Source of the DNA: Micromonospora sp. CB01531
Lineage (GTDB): Bacteria > Actinomycetota > Actinomycetes > Mycobacteriales > Micromonosporaceae
Length of the DNA: 64,000 nt
Reading direction: 5' to 3'
Assembly (NCBI RefSeq): GCF_001905095.1
Contig: NZ_LWLS01000127.1
Span: 62,001 to 126,000, forward strand
In this document: positions 31,245 through 38,736 of the stretch, in pieces
How the letters are laid out: each line of letters begins with the position of its first letter
How positions within the stretch are numbered: position 1 is the first letter of the stretch
Notes under the pieces: generated by a model
What the model was told of the DNA's origin: nothing
What the model saw: only the letters and a program-made list of their open reading frames with translations
Databases searched by the model: none
Position numbers and translations under genes: made by a program

Positions 31245-31663
31245 TCCGCAAGGACTGGGACGAGTACTACCTCGACATCGCTCACGCGGTCGCCGCCAGA
31301 GCGGACTGCACCCGACGCCAGGTCGGGGCGGTCATCGTCAACGCAGACCACCGGCAGATCGGGCAGGGGTACAACGGTGCCCCGCCCGGCGAGCCTGGCT
31401 GCTTGACCGCTGGCGCGTGCCCGCGTGGGCGCTTCGGCCCGGACGTCGTCCCCCCGGGTTCCTCCTACGACACGGGCCCCGGCTCCTGCATCTCCGTGCA
31501 TGCCGAGGTCAACGCGCTCCTCGACGCGGGTGGCCGAGCCGCCTGCCTCGGAGCCGTCCTCTACATCACCCACCCGCCGTGCGACGGCTGCGCCCGGATC
31601 ATCCGCGCCGCCGGGATCGCCCGGGTGGTCACCCCCGAGACCCTGGAGGTCACCCCCTCGTGA
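31241..31663 (+). CDS. dCMP deaminase
   Basis: 140 residues, GTG overlapping the upstream stop. Zinc-dependent cytidine/deoxycytidylate deaminase: HAE (87-89) holds the catalytic Glu and first zinc ligand, and PPCDGC (C114, C117) the other two; NGAPPGEPGC is the substrate loop. It makes dUMP for ThyX. Its position inside the lysis region, overlapping both neighbours, is unusual; most phages place it with nucleotide genes. Confidence 0.92.
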   Translation: MIRKDWDEYYLDIAHAVAARADCTRRQVGAVIVNADHRQIGQGYNGAPPGEPGCLTAGACPRGRFGPDVVPPGSSYDTGPGSCISVHAEVNALLDAGGRAACLGAVLYITHPPCDGCARIIRAAGIARVVTPETLEVTPS

Positions 31664-32673
31664 CGAATCCGAACCCTGCCCGCATCCATGACTCGATGTG
31701 GTGGCTGTGGGAGCAGCTCGACCAGCTCGACCCCGACATCGCCCTCGGCGGGATCTACGCCAACAAGAAGGGCTACCACAACACCCGCGCCGCGAACGAC
31801 GCGAACTGGCCCGGCAACTACTCCGTCATCCACGCCGACGACCGCAAGGGCCCGTCCGACAAGGCGGCTGCCATCGACCTGACCTTCCGGTCGGCGCAGG
31901 GCGGGGACTACCGCACCATCGAGAAGTACAGCGACCGGCTGTACGCGGCGGGCAAGGCGGAAGACCCCCGGCTGGACGGCTGGCGGGAGTTCTTCGGCCA
32001 GTGCGACAACGACACCCACGTCGAGGGCTGGGACTTCCGCAAGGACCAGGACACCACGTCCGACAGCTCCCACCTATGGCACATCCACTGCTCCGAGGTG
32101 CGCGCCTACGTCGAGTCGATGGCCAACAAGGAGTGCCTGCTCTCCGTGCTGAAGGGCGAGTCGCTGGCCGACTACCTGGCTCGCGGCGGCAAGCTGGCCG
32201 TCCCGGTCCAGTCGGCCCCGGCGCCCGCTCCCAAGCCGGCGGCCCTGCCGTCCTACAAGCTCGGCTCCCGCGTGCTGCGCAAGGGCATGACGGGCACCGA
32301 CGTCAAGAACATGCAGACCCTGCTGGTCAAGCGCGGTCGCAAGGTCGCCCAGGACGGCGTGTTCGGCTCGCACACCGAGGCCGGGGTCAAGGACTTCCAG
32401 AAGGCCCGGTGGCTGGAGGGCGACGGCATCGTCGGCCCGGACACCCTCAGCGCCCTGGTGACCAACCTCGGCGTGCGGGTGCTGCGCGAGGGCATGACCG
32501 GCTCCGACGTGAAGGAGTTGCAGCGCCTGCTCACCCGCATGGGCTACAAGCTGGTGCTCGACGGCGTCTTCGGCGGCCGGACGGTGGCCGCGGTGAAGGC
32601 GTTCCAGAAGTCCCGCCGGCTCAAGGCGGACGGGATCGCCGGACCCAAGACCGTCGAGGCGCTGCGCAAGTGA
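31660..32673 (+). CDS. Endolysin: M15-like peptidase with two peptidoglycan-binding domains
   Basis: 337 residues, GTG start. The N-terminal domain has IHADDRKGPSDKAAAIDL (H58, D73) and HLWHIHC (H141, H143), compatible with a zinc D-Ala-D-Ala-type peptidase of the M15 fold, followed by a Pro/Ala linker (about 184-198). Two PG_binding_1 repeats follow (from RVLRKGMTGTDVKNMQTLL and RVLREGMTGSDVKELQRLL). It cleaves cell-wall peptides at lysis. No signal peptide, so release needs a holin. Confidence 0.85.
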   Translation: MTNPNPARIHDSMWWLWEQLDQLDPDIALGGIYANKKGYHNTRAANDANWPGNYSVIHADDRKGPSDKAAAIDLTFRSAQGGDYRTIEKYSDRLYAAGKAEDPRLDGWREFFGQCDNDTHVEGWDFRKDQDTTSDSSHLWHIHCSEVRAYVESMANKECLLSVLKGESLADYLARGGKLAVPVQSAPAPAPKPAALPSYKLGSRVLRKGMTGTDVKNMQTLLVKRGRKVAQDGVFGSHTEAGVKDFQKARWLEGDGIVGPDTLSALVTNLGVRVLREGMTGSDVKELQRLLTRMGYKLVLDGVFGGRTVAAVKAFQKSRRLKADGIAGPKTVEALRK

Positions 32674-32942
32674 CCCAGCTCCTCTACTTCTCCGCTCAGT
32701 GGTGCCGCCCCTGCAAGGCGTTCGGTCCCCGGCTCACAGCTGAGGCTGACGCCCGGGGGCTGGAGCTGCTGAAGGTCGACATCGACGGACCGAACAAGCA
32801 CCTCGTCGACGAGTTCGGGGTGTCCTCCGTCCCGACCGTCCTGGTGCTGAAGGCCGGCAAGGTCGCCGACAAGTTCGGCCCGCTCTCCCCCCAGTACCTC
32901 CGTGCCCGGCTGGATGCAGCCGAAGAAGGGATCGCCCAGTGA
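32670..32942 (+). CDS. Thioredoxin-like protein
   Basis: 90 residues, GTG overlapping the endolysin stop. WCRPCK (C12, C15) is the redox centre and VSSVPTVLVLKAGK holds the cis-Pro, so it is a complete small thioredoxin or glutaredoxin. It could reduce the phage ribonucleotide reductase at 45205 or a lysis protein; position favours coexpression with lysis genes. Confidence 0.9.
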   Translation: MTQLLYFSAQWCRPCKAFGPRLTAEADARGLELLKVDIDGPNKHLVDEFGVSSVPTVLVLKAGKVADKFGPLSPQYLRARLDAAEEGIAQ

Positions 32943-33361
32943 CTGACGCTACGAGGCGTCGCATCCGCACCACGTTCCAGACTGTCGTGGCCGCCGCCCC
33001 GGTCATGCTGGTCGCCGTCCCGCTCCTGCTGGAGCACGCCAAGGACGTCGTGCCCGGTGAGACGTACACCATCCTGGCCAGCGCTGGCGCGGCCATCGTC
33101 GCCATCGCGAGCTGGATCACCAAGGTCATGAACAACCCGGCCGTGGCCGCCGTCATCGAGCAGCGCCTGCCCTGGCTGGCCGCGACCGACCCGGCCGTGG
33201 TCGAGGAGCAGACGATCGCTGACGACATGGCGATCGTTGAGCCCCGCGAGGACTGGACCGAGCCGCCCGCCATGTACGAGGAGCTGGGCCTGCCGGTCGA
33301 GGACATCGGCGCGGTCGACCCGGAAGACGCCCAGACCGTGACCTTCCCCGCCGTCCAGTAA
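32939..33361 (+). CDS. Putative holin, two-span membrane protein
   Basis: 140 residues, GTG start. Hydrophobic segments at about 13-30 (TVVAAAPVMLVAVPLLLEH) and 42-60 (TILASAGAAIVAIASWITKV) with a short loop, then an acidic C-terminal tail. Last gene of the lysis operon, next to the endolysin, as expected for a holin. No sequence family recognised. Confidence 0.68.
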   Translation: MTDATRRRIRTTFQTVVAAAPVMLVAVPLLLEHAKDVVPGETYTILASAGAAIVAIASWITKVMNNPAVAAVIEQRLPWLAATDPAVVEEQTIADDMAIVEPREDWTEPPAMYEELGLPVEDIGAVDPEDAQTVTFPAVQ

Positions 33362-33367
33362 CGAAGA

Positions 33368-33398
33368 GGCCCCACCTGCCGGAATGGCGGGTGGGGCC
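33368..33398. terminator. Bidirectional terminator after lysis genes
   Basis: GGCCCCACCTGCC pairs with GGCGGGTGGGGCC around GGAAT, serving convergent transcripts. Confidence 0.85.
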
Positions 33399-33418
33399 CT
33401 ATCGTTGTCTCTGGTGTG

Positions 33419-33643
33419 TCACTTGGACTTCTTGGCCTCGATCTCCTCGACGGTGGTGACCGGCGTGCGGTGCGGCCTGCGCGGGCCCTTCTTCGCCTTG
33501 GTGAGGAGCTGCCGGATCGGCGCGGCGTCATCGACGCAGAGGTCCAGGTTGACGGTGCCCTCCTCGGTCCTGATGGTGTACCGCTGCGCCTCTTTGCTGC
33601 GATCGGCGCAGATGTCGCAGACGGTCACACTGACCTTCGCCAT
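33419..33643 (-). CDS. Small zinc-site protein in immunity region
   Basis: 74 residues. VTVCDICADRS and LDLCVDD give three Cys for a possible metal site; the C-terminal half is basic (LLTKAKKGPRRPHR). Similar short proteins, of unknown function, occur near repressors in actinophages. It is divergent to the repressor gene and shares its upstream region. Confidence 0.7.
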   Translation of the reverse strand: MAKVSVTVCDICADRSKEAQRYTIRTEEGTVNLDLCVDDAAPIRQLLTKAKKGPRRPHRTPVTTVEEIEAKKSK

Positions 33644-33703
33644 CCTGTTGTCTCCTCCGGCGCACCGAAATGACCTGCTGTCCGGTTAAAGCTATCATGC
33701 GAG

Positions 33704-33732
33704 TTGACAGTAGGACTGGGCGTCGCTAATAC
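33704..33732 (+). promoter_or_regulatory. Repressor promoter
   Basis: -35 TTGACA (33704-33709), 17-bp spacer, -10 TAATAC (33727-33732): the best promoter match in the prophage. The -10 lies inside an oppositely oriented motif copy, which suggests autoregulation. Confidence 0.85.
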
Positions 33733-33742
33733 TTACACGTGT
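33723..33742 (-). promoter_or_regulatory. Stoperator-like site over the repressor -10
   Basis: Minus-strand ACACGTGTAAGTATTAGCGA; two weaker half copies follow at about 33738-33753 (plus) and 33756-33773 (minus). Confidence 0.65.
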
Positions 33743-33775
33743 CATCGCGAGACACACTTACACCTGGGGGTTGGC

Positions 33776-34234
33776 ATGGTTGCCACGAAGATCGTGAACG
33801 AGCAGGAAGCCGTTCGCTGGATCGAAGAGGGCAAGACCTACAAGTGGATCGTCGAGGAGTACAAGCGCAAGTACGGCATCGACACCGCGCCTTCGCTCTG
33901 GGGCAACCTGCGCCGCAAGCACGGCATCGACCCTCGCATCGTGCGCAACGACGACCTGCTCCCCTGGGAGATCAAGGAGGAGCACCGCTGGCTGTTCCCG
34001 CCCCAGATGCTGCGGGCTGAGGCTCGGCGGCGTGCGGGCAAGTCGATCGGCCCGGAGGACGACAAGGTCCGCCTGGAGAACTTCCTCAAGCGACTGAAGG
34101 ACGACAACCTGGTCGTGCACTACGACCCGGACACCCCCGAGGGCTTCTTCTACGTGCCAGCTCGAGAGGGCATAGACACCGACCTGGTGCGCGTGCCGCA
34201 GCGCAAGACCACGAAGAGACGCCGCGCAGACTGA
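33776..34234 (+). CDS. Immunity repressor, related to Cluster A (L5 gp71-type) repressors
   Basis: 152 residues starting at ATG 33776. An N-terminal HTH-like region (QEAVRWIEEGKTYKWIVEEY) is followed by LPWEIKEEHRW, and the C-terminus (FLKRLKDDNLVVHYDPDTP, then EGFFYVPAREGIDTDLVRVP) follows the LRDxDLVLxFDPS ... GFRYVPRDxxDDDLLIRV pattern I recall from L5-type repressors. Those bind asymmetric stoperators across the phage genome. It has the strongest promoter here, as a lysogeny gene should. The relationship is judged by eye from memory of the family. Confidence 0.7.
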   Translation: MVATKIVNEQEAVRWIEEGKTYKWIVEEYKRKYGIDTAPSLWGNLRRKHGIDPRIVRNDDLLPWEIKEEHRWLFPPQMLRAEARRRAGKSIGPEDDKVRLENFLKRLKDDNLVVHYDPDTPEGFFYVPAREGIDTDLVRVPQRKTTKRRRAD

Positions 34235-34266
34235 GAAGGGCCCCCGGATTACCGGGGGCCCTTCTC
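34233..34266. terminator. Bidirectional terminator
   Basis: GAGAAGGGCCCCCGG pairs perfectly with CCGGGGGCCCTTCTC, between the convergent repressor and membrane-protein genes. Confidence 0.88.
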
Positions 34267-34276
34267 GTATCTGGGG

Positions 34277-35629
34277 TCAGGCTGCGTGCCGCAGCTCCTG
34301 GACGAGCTGCCCGAAGTTGCCCTCGACCACCACGTCCTTGTGGTGCGCCAGCTCGGCGATCAACTGGCCGAAGATCGGCGGCTCCGGCTCGCCGATCGCC
34401 AGGGCAGTCTCCTCGGCCATCGGGATGGCCTCGTCCTGCGGCACCACGATCGGGTCGGTCAGCGGGTCCGGCGTGGCGGTCGGCTCCGTCGCCTCGACCG
34501 GTGCCGTCACCACCGGGCTGCTGGTAGGCGCGGTCTCCACCGGGGCGGGTGCGGGCGCCGTCACAACCGGGGCTGGCGCGGGGGCCGGCGCACTGGGCGC
34601 GGTCTCCACGGGGGCGGACTCGACCGGCTCGGCGTTCGGGGCTGGCTCGGCAGGCATGGTGTCGGACAGGACTGGCGGGGCGGGCAGCGGCATGTCCGGG
34701 GAGGACGGACCGATCGGTGGGGTCACAGCCGCAGGCAGGGTGGGGTCGCCAGCAACGATCCGCTGGACGTTGACCCGCAACTGCTCCTTCACCGTCCTCG
34801 GCTGCTTGGTGACCGGCTCCGTGCCTGGCTCGGGCAGCAGGGCAAGGGCGATGGCCGCCTCCGTCACATCGTCCGGCAGGACCACCCGGTCGTCCAACTG
34901 CGCAGCCCACCGGCTGATGCGCGCCTCGTCGGTCCCGTAGATCACCCAGCGTTCCCCCTCGACCAAGTTGGGGAGGGTGTGGTGAGCGGGGTTCCCCACA
35001 TCCCACCGATCGTGCGCACCGGCGTCGGCGAAGACCTTCACCTCGTTGCGCTCCTCGCCGTAGCTGAAGACGAAGTGGACCGAGTCCGGCCCCATGTACG
35101 CCTCGACCTGCATCGTGGTGCCGTCCTCGGTGATGCAGGTCGCCTTGAGGTCGGCATCCTCCAGGCCAGCGCAGGTCCAGGACGAGCCGGTCTGCATCGC
35201 GCTGAAGACCTGGTTGTGCCATGCCTGGTTGGCGGCCACCGGGGTGGTGCCTCCCGCGAACATCGGGACCAGGACGCCGCCAAGCACGGCGGCGGCTGTG
35301 AGGGAGCCAGCCCTCCTACCCAGGGCGGCCACGTTGACCGGCTGCCGACGCGGCCTGGCGGCGCGGTGCCGACCTGGCTTGATGTCGATCGGGCGCACCG
35401 GGCGGTACTGGCGGGCCACCGCCGGGATGATCTGGGTGACGGCCTCGGGTCGCCGGATCGGGATGCCCGCGGTGACGACCCAGTGCTCCACCAATTCTCG
35501 GTGGGTCGGGAGAACCGCCTGGATGGCGTCGATCGCGGTGTACTGGCCGATCGCGGGGTCGATGAGAACGACGTCCTTCTCCGGAACCGGCACGGCTGCG
35601 GCCCCGGTGTGCGCCTGAACGATCTTCAC
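34277..35629 (-). CDS. Membrane-anchored Pro/Ala-rich protein, probably expressed in lysogens
   Basis: 450 residues. A cytoplasmic N-terminal domain (1-95, ending in a basic PGRHRAARPRRQPVNV) precedes one hydrophobic segment (LTAAAVLGGVLVPMFAGG, about 110-127), then an extracytoplasmic domain (130-290) with a Cys pair, a long Pro/Ala/Thr/Val region and a short C-terminal domain. No known family. Lying between the repressor and the XRE regulator on the opposite strand, it is placed like lysogenic-conversion or superinfection-exclusion genes. A possible promoter (TTGCGC, 18 bp, TACGAT, with -10 at 35733-35728) lies upstream. Confidence 0.75.
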   Translation of the reverse strand: MKIVQAHTGAAAVPVPEKDVVLIDPAIGQYTAIDAIQAVLPTHRELVEHWVVTAGIPIRRPEAVTQIIPAVARQYRPVRPIDIKPGRHRAARPRRQPVNVAALGRRAGSLTAAAVLGGVLVPMFAGGTTPVAANQAWHNQVFSAMQTGSSWTCAGLEDADLKATCITEDGTTMQVEAYMGPDSVHFVFSYGEERNEVKVFADAGAHDRWDVGNPAHHTLPNLVEGERWVIYGTDEARISRWAAQLDDRVVLPDDVTEAAIALALLPEPGTEPVTKQPRTVKEQLRVNVQRIVAGDPTLPAAVTPPIGPSSPDMPLPAPPVLSDTMPAEPAPNAEPVESAPVETAPSAPAPAPAPVVTAPAPAPVETAPTSSPVVTAPVEATEPTATPDPLTDPIVVPQDEAIPMAEETALAIGEPEPPIFGQLIAELAHHKDVVVEGNFGQLVQELRHAA

Positions 35630-35790
35630 TATGCGTGTCCTTGGTGCGAGGTGCTGGTTGGAGAGGGCAACGGTGCCGTTCCCCTACCGGGGCTGCCGTT
35701 ATGCCTGATCAGGCGCGCTGCCGGGCGATCGTAAGAGGAACAGTTGTCGCCGCGCAAGTTTCGTTAACTAAGCTTGTTGATCACGGTCGG

Positions 35791-36150
35791 TCACAGGTTG
35801 CGCAGGTGGAACTCGACGAGCGCGGCGACGGAAGCCTGCTGCTCGGGGGTGAGCTTCTCGATGTTGCTGATCAGAATCCGCGTGCCTGTGTCCGGCGTCT
35901 CGGTCTCGTAGACGTGGTAGCCGGCGGACGCCTCTGCGGCGCGGAGCACCACGTCCTCGGGCACCCCGAGGGCTGCTGCGAGGGCGGTGATCTGCTCGGG
36001 CTTCGGCATGGGCGGGCGGTCGGTGGTGGCCAGCTTGTGCACGTATGACTTCGACAGGTGCTCGCCGCCGCGCTCGGCGATGTCGCCGTAAGACTCCTTG
36101 TGGTCTCTCCTTCTCTTCTCGATGAGCTGAGCCAGCTCGTGCTCTGGCAT
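35791..36150 (-). CDS. XRE-family helix-turn-helix regulator
   Basis: 119 residues starting at ATG 36150 with AGGAGG just before. The HTH is SYGDIAERGGEHLSKSYVHK followed by PKPEQITALAAALGVPEDVV, a standard XRE five-helix layout; the C-terminal half may dimerise. Palindromic sites GTCCAC-N4-GTGGAC lie in its upstream region, so it probably controls its own promoter and a divergent one. It may act as a Cro-like switch beside the stoperator repressor. Confidence 0.85.
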   Translation of the reverse strand: MPEHELAQLIEKRRRDHKESYGDIAERGGEHLSKSYVHKLATTDRPPMPKPEQITALAAALGVPEDVVLRAAEASAGYHVYETETPDTGTRILISNIEKLTPEQQASVAALVEFHLRNL

Positions 36151-36206
36151 GACGCCTCCTGGTTCGCTCGGGGGCGACCTGACCATAGCCGCTGACCTGG
36201 CCTTTC

Positions 36207-36218
36207 GTCCAAGCGGAC
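36207..36218. promoter_or_regulatory. Partial operator O3
   Basis: GTCC-AAGC-GGAC, a shortened form of the operators at 36228 and 36292. It overlaps a possible -35 (TTGGAC) of the regulator's leftward promoter, whose -10 would be TATGGT at 36187-36182. Confidence 0.5.
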
Positions 36219-36227
36219 GGACGGGTA

Positions 36228-36243
36228 GTCCACGATCGTGGAC
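36228..36243. promoter_or_regulatory. Operator O1
   Basis: GTCCACGATCGTGGAC, a perfect 16-bp palindrome in the gap between the XRE gene and the early operon. Confidence 0.78.
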
Positions 36244-36291
36244 ACCTGAATCACGCTTCGTCATCCGTTCGTCCAGTCTTGGGGATGGGGC

Positions 36292-36307
36292 GTCCACGGA
36301 TGTGGAC
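36292..36307. promoter_or_regulatory. Operator O2
   Basis: GTCCAC-GGAT-GTGGAC, centre 64 bp from O1. It overlaps a possible rightward -35 (TGGACG, 36303-36308) paired at 17 bp with TACAGT (36326-36331). Confidence 0.75.
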
Positions 36308-36367
36308 GGGGGCCATCCGGCCCCGTACAGTGATCGCCGCAGGTCAGGGGGTGCGACCCCGGCCCGC

Positions 36368-36430
36368 GCTCCAACTAATAGGTACGGCCCACCTCGGCGT
36401 AGAGTGTGGGCTCCGCTCACAGTTACAGGT
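36368..36430 (-). promoter_or_regulatory. Two stoperator-like sites in the early control region
   Basis: Minus-strand copies ACCTATTAGTTGGAGC (36368-36383) and ACCTGTAACTGTGAGC (36415-36430), ahead of the rightward early genes but pointing left. The rest of 36151-36460 holds no gene. Confidence 0.6.
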
Positions 36431-36460
36431 GAGCGATCTGGGGAAGAGGATGTCCGCAAC

Positions 36461-36691
36461 ATGCAACACGGCAACACCATCACCATCGGCCAGGTCGACA
36501 TCTTCCTGGACCCCGAGAACCACGACTGGCACATCGACGCCCGCCCCGGCTACAAGTCCCGCGAGCTGAAGGGTGCGCTGAAGCAGGCGCACGAGCTGGG
36601 CATGGACGTCTACAGCCCGGAGGAGTGTGAAGCAGGCATCTTGGACGACGGAACGATTCGCATCTGGATGAGCCCGAAGGAGCCTGTGTGA
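36461..36691 (+). CDS. Hypothetical early protein, 76 residues
   Basis: ATG 36461 with AGAGGA about ten bases upstream. Compact alpha/beta pattern (GNTITIGQVDIFLDPENHDW, then SRELKGALKQAHELGMDV). First gene of the rightward early operon; overlaps the next start. Function unknown. Confidence 0.68.
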   Translation: MQHGNTITIGQVDIFLDPENHDWHIDARPGYKSRELKGALKQAHELGMDVYSPEECEAGILDDGTIRIWMSPKEPV

Positions 36692-37671
36692 CCGTCACGT
36701 TCGCTCGACCCAAGGCGGTCGACCCGAAGGTGAAGGCGGGCGACAAGGTCCCGCGTGACGGCCATGGCTCTCCGCTGGTCGTCCCGTACGGGGGCGGCAA
36801 GCCCAAGCCGTACACGCGGGTCACGACCTTCATCGACTGCATCGAGGACAAGTCCAACCTGGAGCGGTACGGCAAGCGCATGGTGCTGGTCGGGGCCGCG
36901 AAGCAGCCGACCATCCTCAACGCGGTGCAGGGCCTGGACCCGAACGACAAGGCCGACAAGAAGAAACTGGACGGCATCGCCGAGAAGGCGTCGATCGTGG
37001 CCGGGTCCAAGGACAAGGCCGACAAGGGTACGCACCTGCACGACCTGTCCGAGTACGTCGACCGAGGCGAGCCCCTGCCCCTGTGCAGCGAGGCGGACCT
37101 CGTCGACATGGCGGCCTACAAGCTGGCCACCGTGGACCTGGACGTCGTGCACATCGAGCGCCTGGTCGTGGTCGACGAGACGTCCACGGCCGGTACGCCG
37201 GACCGCGTCTCGTTCTACGACGGGCCCGGCCCGGTTGTCGACGGCGAGCGCATCCACATCAAGGGCAACCTCATCACCGACCTCAAGACCGGGTCGGTGG
37301 AGTACGGCGCGCTCAAGATGGCCATGCAGCTCGCGGACTACAGCCGGGGCAAGTTCTACGACCACACCAAGTTCCCTGCGCCGGACCGCGAGGTCGACGG
37401 GGAGAAGGCGTGGCAGGCGTGGCGCAAGACTGAGTTCACCGCCGAGGAGGCGGCTGCGGCGTACACCGAGCTGCCGGACGTGAACCAGGACTGGGGCCTG
37501 ATCATCCACCTGCCTGCGGGCAGCGGGGTGTGCACCGTCTACTGGATCGACCTGCGCGCTGGCTGGGAGGGCGTGCAGGCGGCGAAGGTTGTCCGGGGGC
37601 TGCGCAGCAAGAAGAAGGTCATGTTCCCGTTCGATCCTCGTGTAAGTGTGAGCGCAGACACGGCGCAGTAG
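36688..37671 (+). CDS. Cas4/RecB-like PD-(D/E)XK exonuclease
   Basis: 327 residues, GTG start. Catalytic pattern: GTHLHDLSEYV (His), AGTPDRVSFYD (Asp), ITDLKTG (the D-x-K pair) and QLADYSRGKF (motif IV), as in RecB-type single-strand exonucleases common in actinophages. Probably supplies recombination or end processing. The stoperator-like site at 37638-37653 is within its last codons. Confidence 0.85.
   Translation: MTVTFARPKAVDPKVKAGDKVPRDGHGSPLVVPYGGGKPKPYTRVTTFIDCIEDKSNLERYGKRMVLVGAAKQPTILNAVQGLDPNDKADKKKLDGIAEKASIVAGSKDKADKGTHLHDLSEYVDRGEPLPLCSEADLVDMAAYKLATVDLDVVHIERLVVVDETSTAGTPDRVSFYDGPGPVVDGERIHIKGNLITDLKTGSVEYGALKMAMQLADYSRGKFYDHTKFPAPDREVDGEKAWQAWRKTEFTAEEAAAAYTELPDVNQDWGLIIHLPAGSGVCTVYWIDLRAGWEGVQAAKVVRGLRSKKKVMFPFDPRVSVSADTAQ
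37638..37653 (+). promoter_or_regulatory. Stoperator-like site
   Basis: Plus-strand copy TCGTGTAAGTGTGAGC at the 3' end of the exonuclease coding region. Confidence 0.7.
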
Positions 37672-37690
37672 TAAGAGCCGCTCGACCAGC

Positions 37691-37706
37691 ACCTGTAAGT
37701 TTGAGC
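37691..37706 (+). promoter_or_regulatory. Stoperator-like site
   Basis: Plus-strand copy ACCTGTAAGTTTGAGC, the second in a pair 53 bp apart. Confidence 0.7.
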
Positions 37707-37731
37707 AAGAGCGAGAGGGGAGACACCAACA

Positions 37732-38226
37732 GTGAGCATCGCGAGCGAGCCCAAGGCGCGGGGTGTCCAGGTCACCATCAAGTACGGCCGGGACTACGAC
37801 GACCCCTGGGTCACCTTCGCCGGAATGCCCCACGAGATCCGCGAGGACATCGTCGAGTACTTCGACATCGACCGCGACAGCGTGGCGGGAGTGAGCCTGT
37901 CGGCGGTGGTTGCCACGGCCCGCAACCTGGCGACGGCCAAGGGCACCCTGGCCTCCACCTTCGGGGCCACGGTCATCCGGCCGGCCCAGCAGGCGAAGGC
38001 CCCGTCGGGTGACGTGTGGGCTGAGGCTGGCCGGGCGGCCCAGGCTGTCCAGGGCGCCAAGCCTGCCGAGCCCGAGGTCAACCCGCTGTTCGCCCTGATC
38101 GAGGGCACCACGTCGGTCGCCGATCTCCAGCGACTGTGGGCTGAGAACCAGTCCGCCTTCGAGGACAAGGCGGTCATGGACGCCTGGAAGGCCAAGGGCA
38201 AGCAGCTCCAGGGCGCGGCCAGGTGA
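37732..38226 (+). CDS. Hypothetical protein, 164 residues
   Basis: GTG start behind GAGGGGAG. N-terminal domain (VQVTIKYGRDYDDPWVTFAG, then EIREDIVEYFDIDRD), Ala/Pro linker and a C-terminal helical domain (SVADLQRLWAENQSAFED). Such proteins follow the exonuclease in many actinophage early operons and may be recombination partners; unproven. Confidence 0.7.
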   Translation: MSIASEPKARGVQVTIKYGRDYDDPWVTFAGMPHEIREDIVEYFDIDRDSVAGVSLSAVVATARNLATAKGTLASTFGATVIRPAQQAKAPSGDVWAEAGRAAQAVQGAKPAEPEVNPLFALIEGTTSVADLQRLWAENQSAFEDKAVMDAWKAKGKQLQGAAR

Positions 38227-38393
38227 GGCAGCGGCACAAGGACACCGCCGCCATCGTCGTCGCCCTGCTGGTCCTGATGGCCGTGGGTGTCGGCATCTGG
38301 GCGCACTACAACGCTCCGTGCGACAGCTTCGTGTTCGCACACCAGAAGGCCAGCGAGCTGCCTGCCCGCTGCGTCACGTTCTACAAGCACTGA
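38223..38393 (+). CDS. Single-span membrane peptide, 56 residues
   Basis: GTG overlapping the previous stop (GTGA). One hydrophobic span (AAIVVALLVLMAVGVGIWAH) behind a basic N-terminus, then an outside tail with two Cys (NAPCDSF, PARCVTF). Similar short proteins recur in actinophage early operons. Function unknown. Confidence 0.65.
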   Translation: MRQRHKDTAAIVVALLVLMAVGVGIWAHYNAPCDSFVFAHQKASELPARCVTFYKH

Positions 38394-38408
38394 GAGAGGA
38401 ACCAACCC

Positions 38409-38672
38409 GTGGCCCTGTTCAAGGACACCGTCGCCCCCGCCCAGCCCTCCCTGGAGGAGCGCGTCAACGCGGCTGCCGCGACCGCTGCCTTCGCCCGTAA
38501 CGCCTTCGAGGCCGCCGCCTCCGACCTGGAGAACGCCGCCCACGAGCAGGCCCAGATCCGCGACGCCGCCCTCGCCGAGGCTGAGCGGCTCAACGACCTG
38601 GCCCTCGCCGCCGACGACGAGTGCATCCGCAACGCCGAGGCGGCCAGCAAGATCCGGGCTCTCGTCGCCTGA
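38409..38672 (+). CDS. Small coiled-coil protein
   Basis: 87 residues, GTG behind GAGAGGAAC. Nearly all alanine/glutamate-rich helix (VNAAAATAAFARNAFEAAAS, DAALAEAERLNDLALAADDE). No family; possibly a structural partner of the neighbouring replication proteins. Confidence 0.66.
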   Translation: MALFKDTVAPAQPSLEERVNAAAATAAFARNAFEAAASDLENAAHEQAQIRDAALAEAERLNDLALAADDECIRNAEAASKIRALVA

Positions 38673-38698
38673 CCCTGCCCGCCCTTCCTTCTTCCCGC

Positions 38699-38714
38699 AC
38701 GTGTAAGTGACAGC
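38699..38714 (+). promoter_or_regulatory. Stoperator-like site
   Basis: Plus-strand copy ACGTGTAAGTGACAGC upstream of GTG 38737. Confidence 0.7.
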
Positions 38715-38736
38715 AAGACCAGAGGAGCAGTCAACA

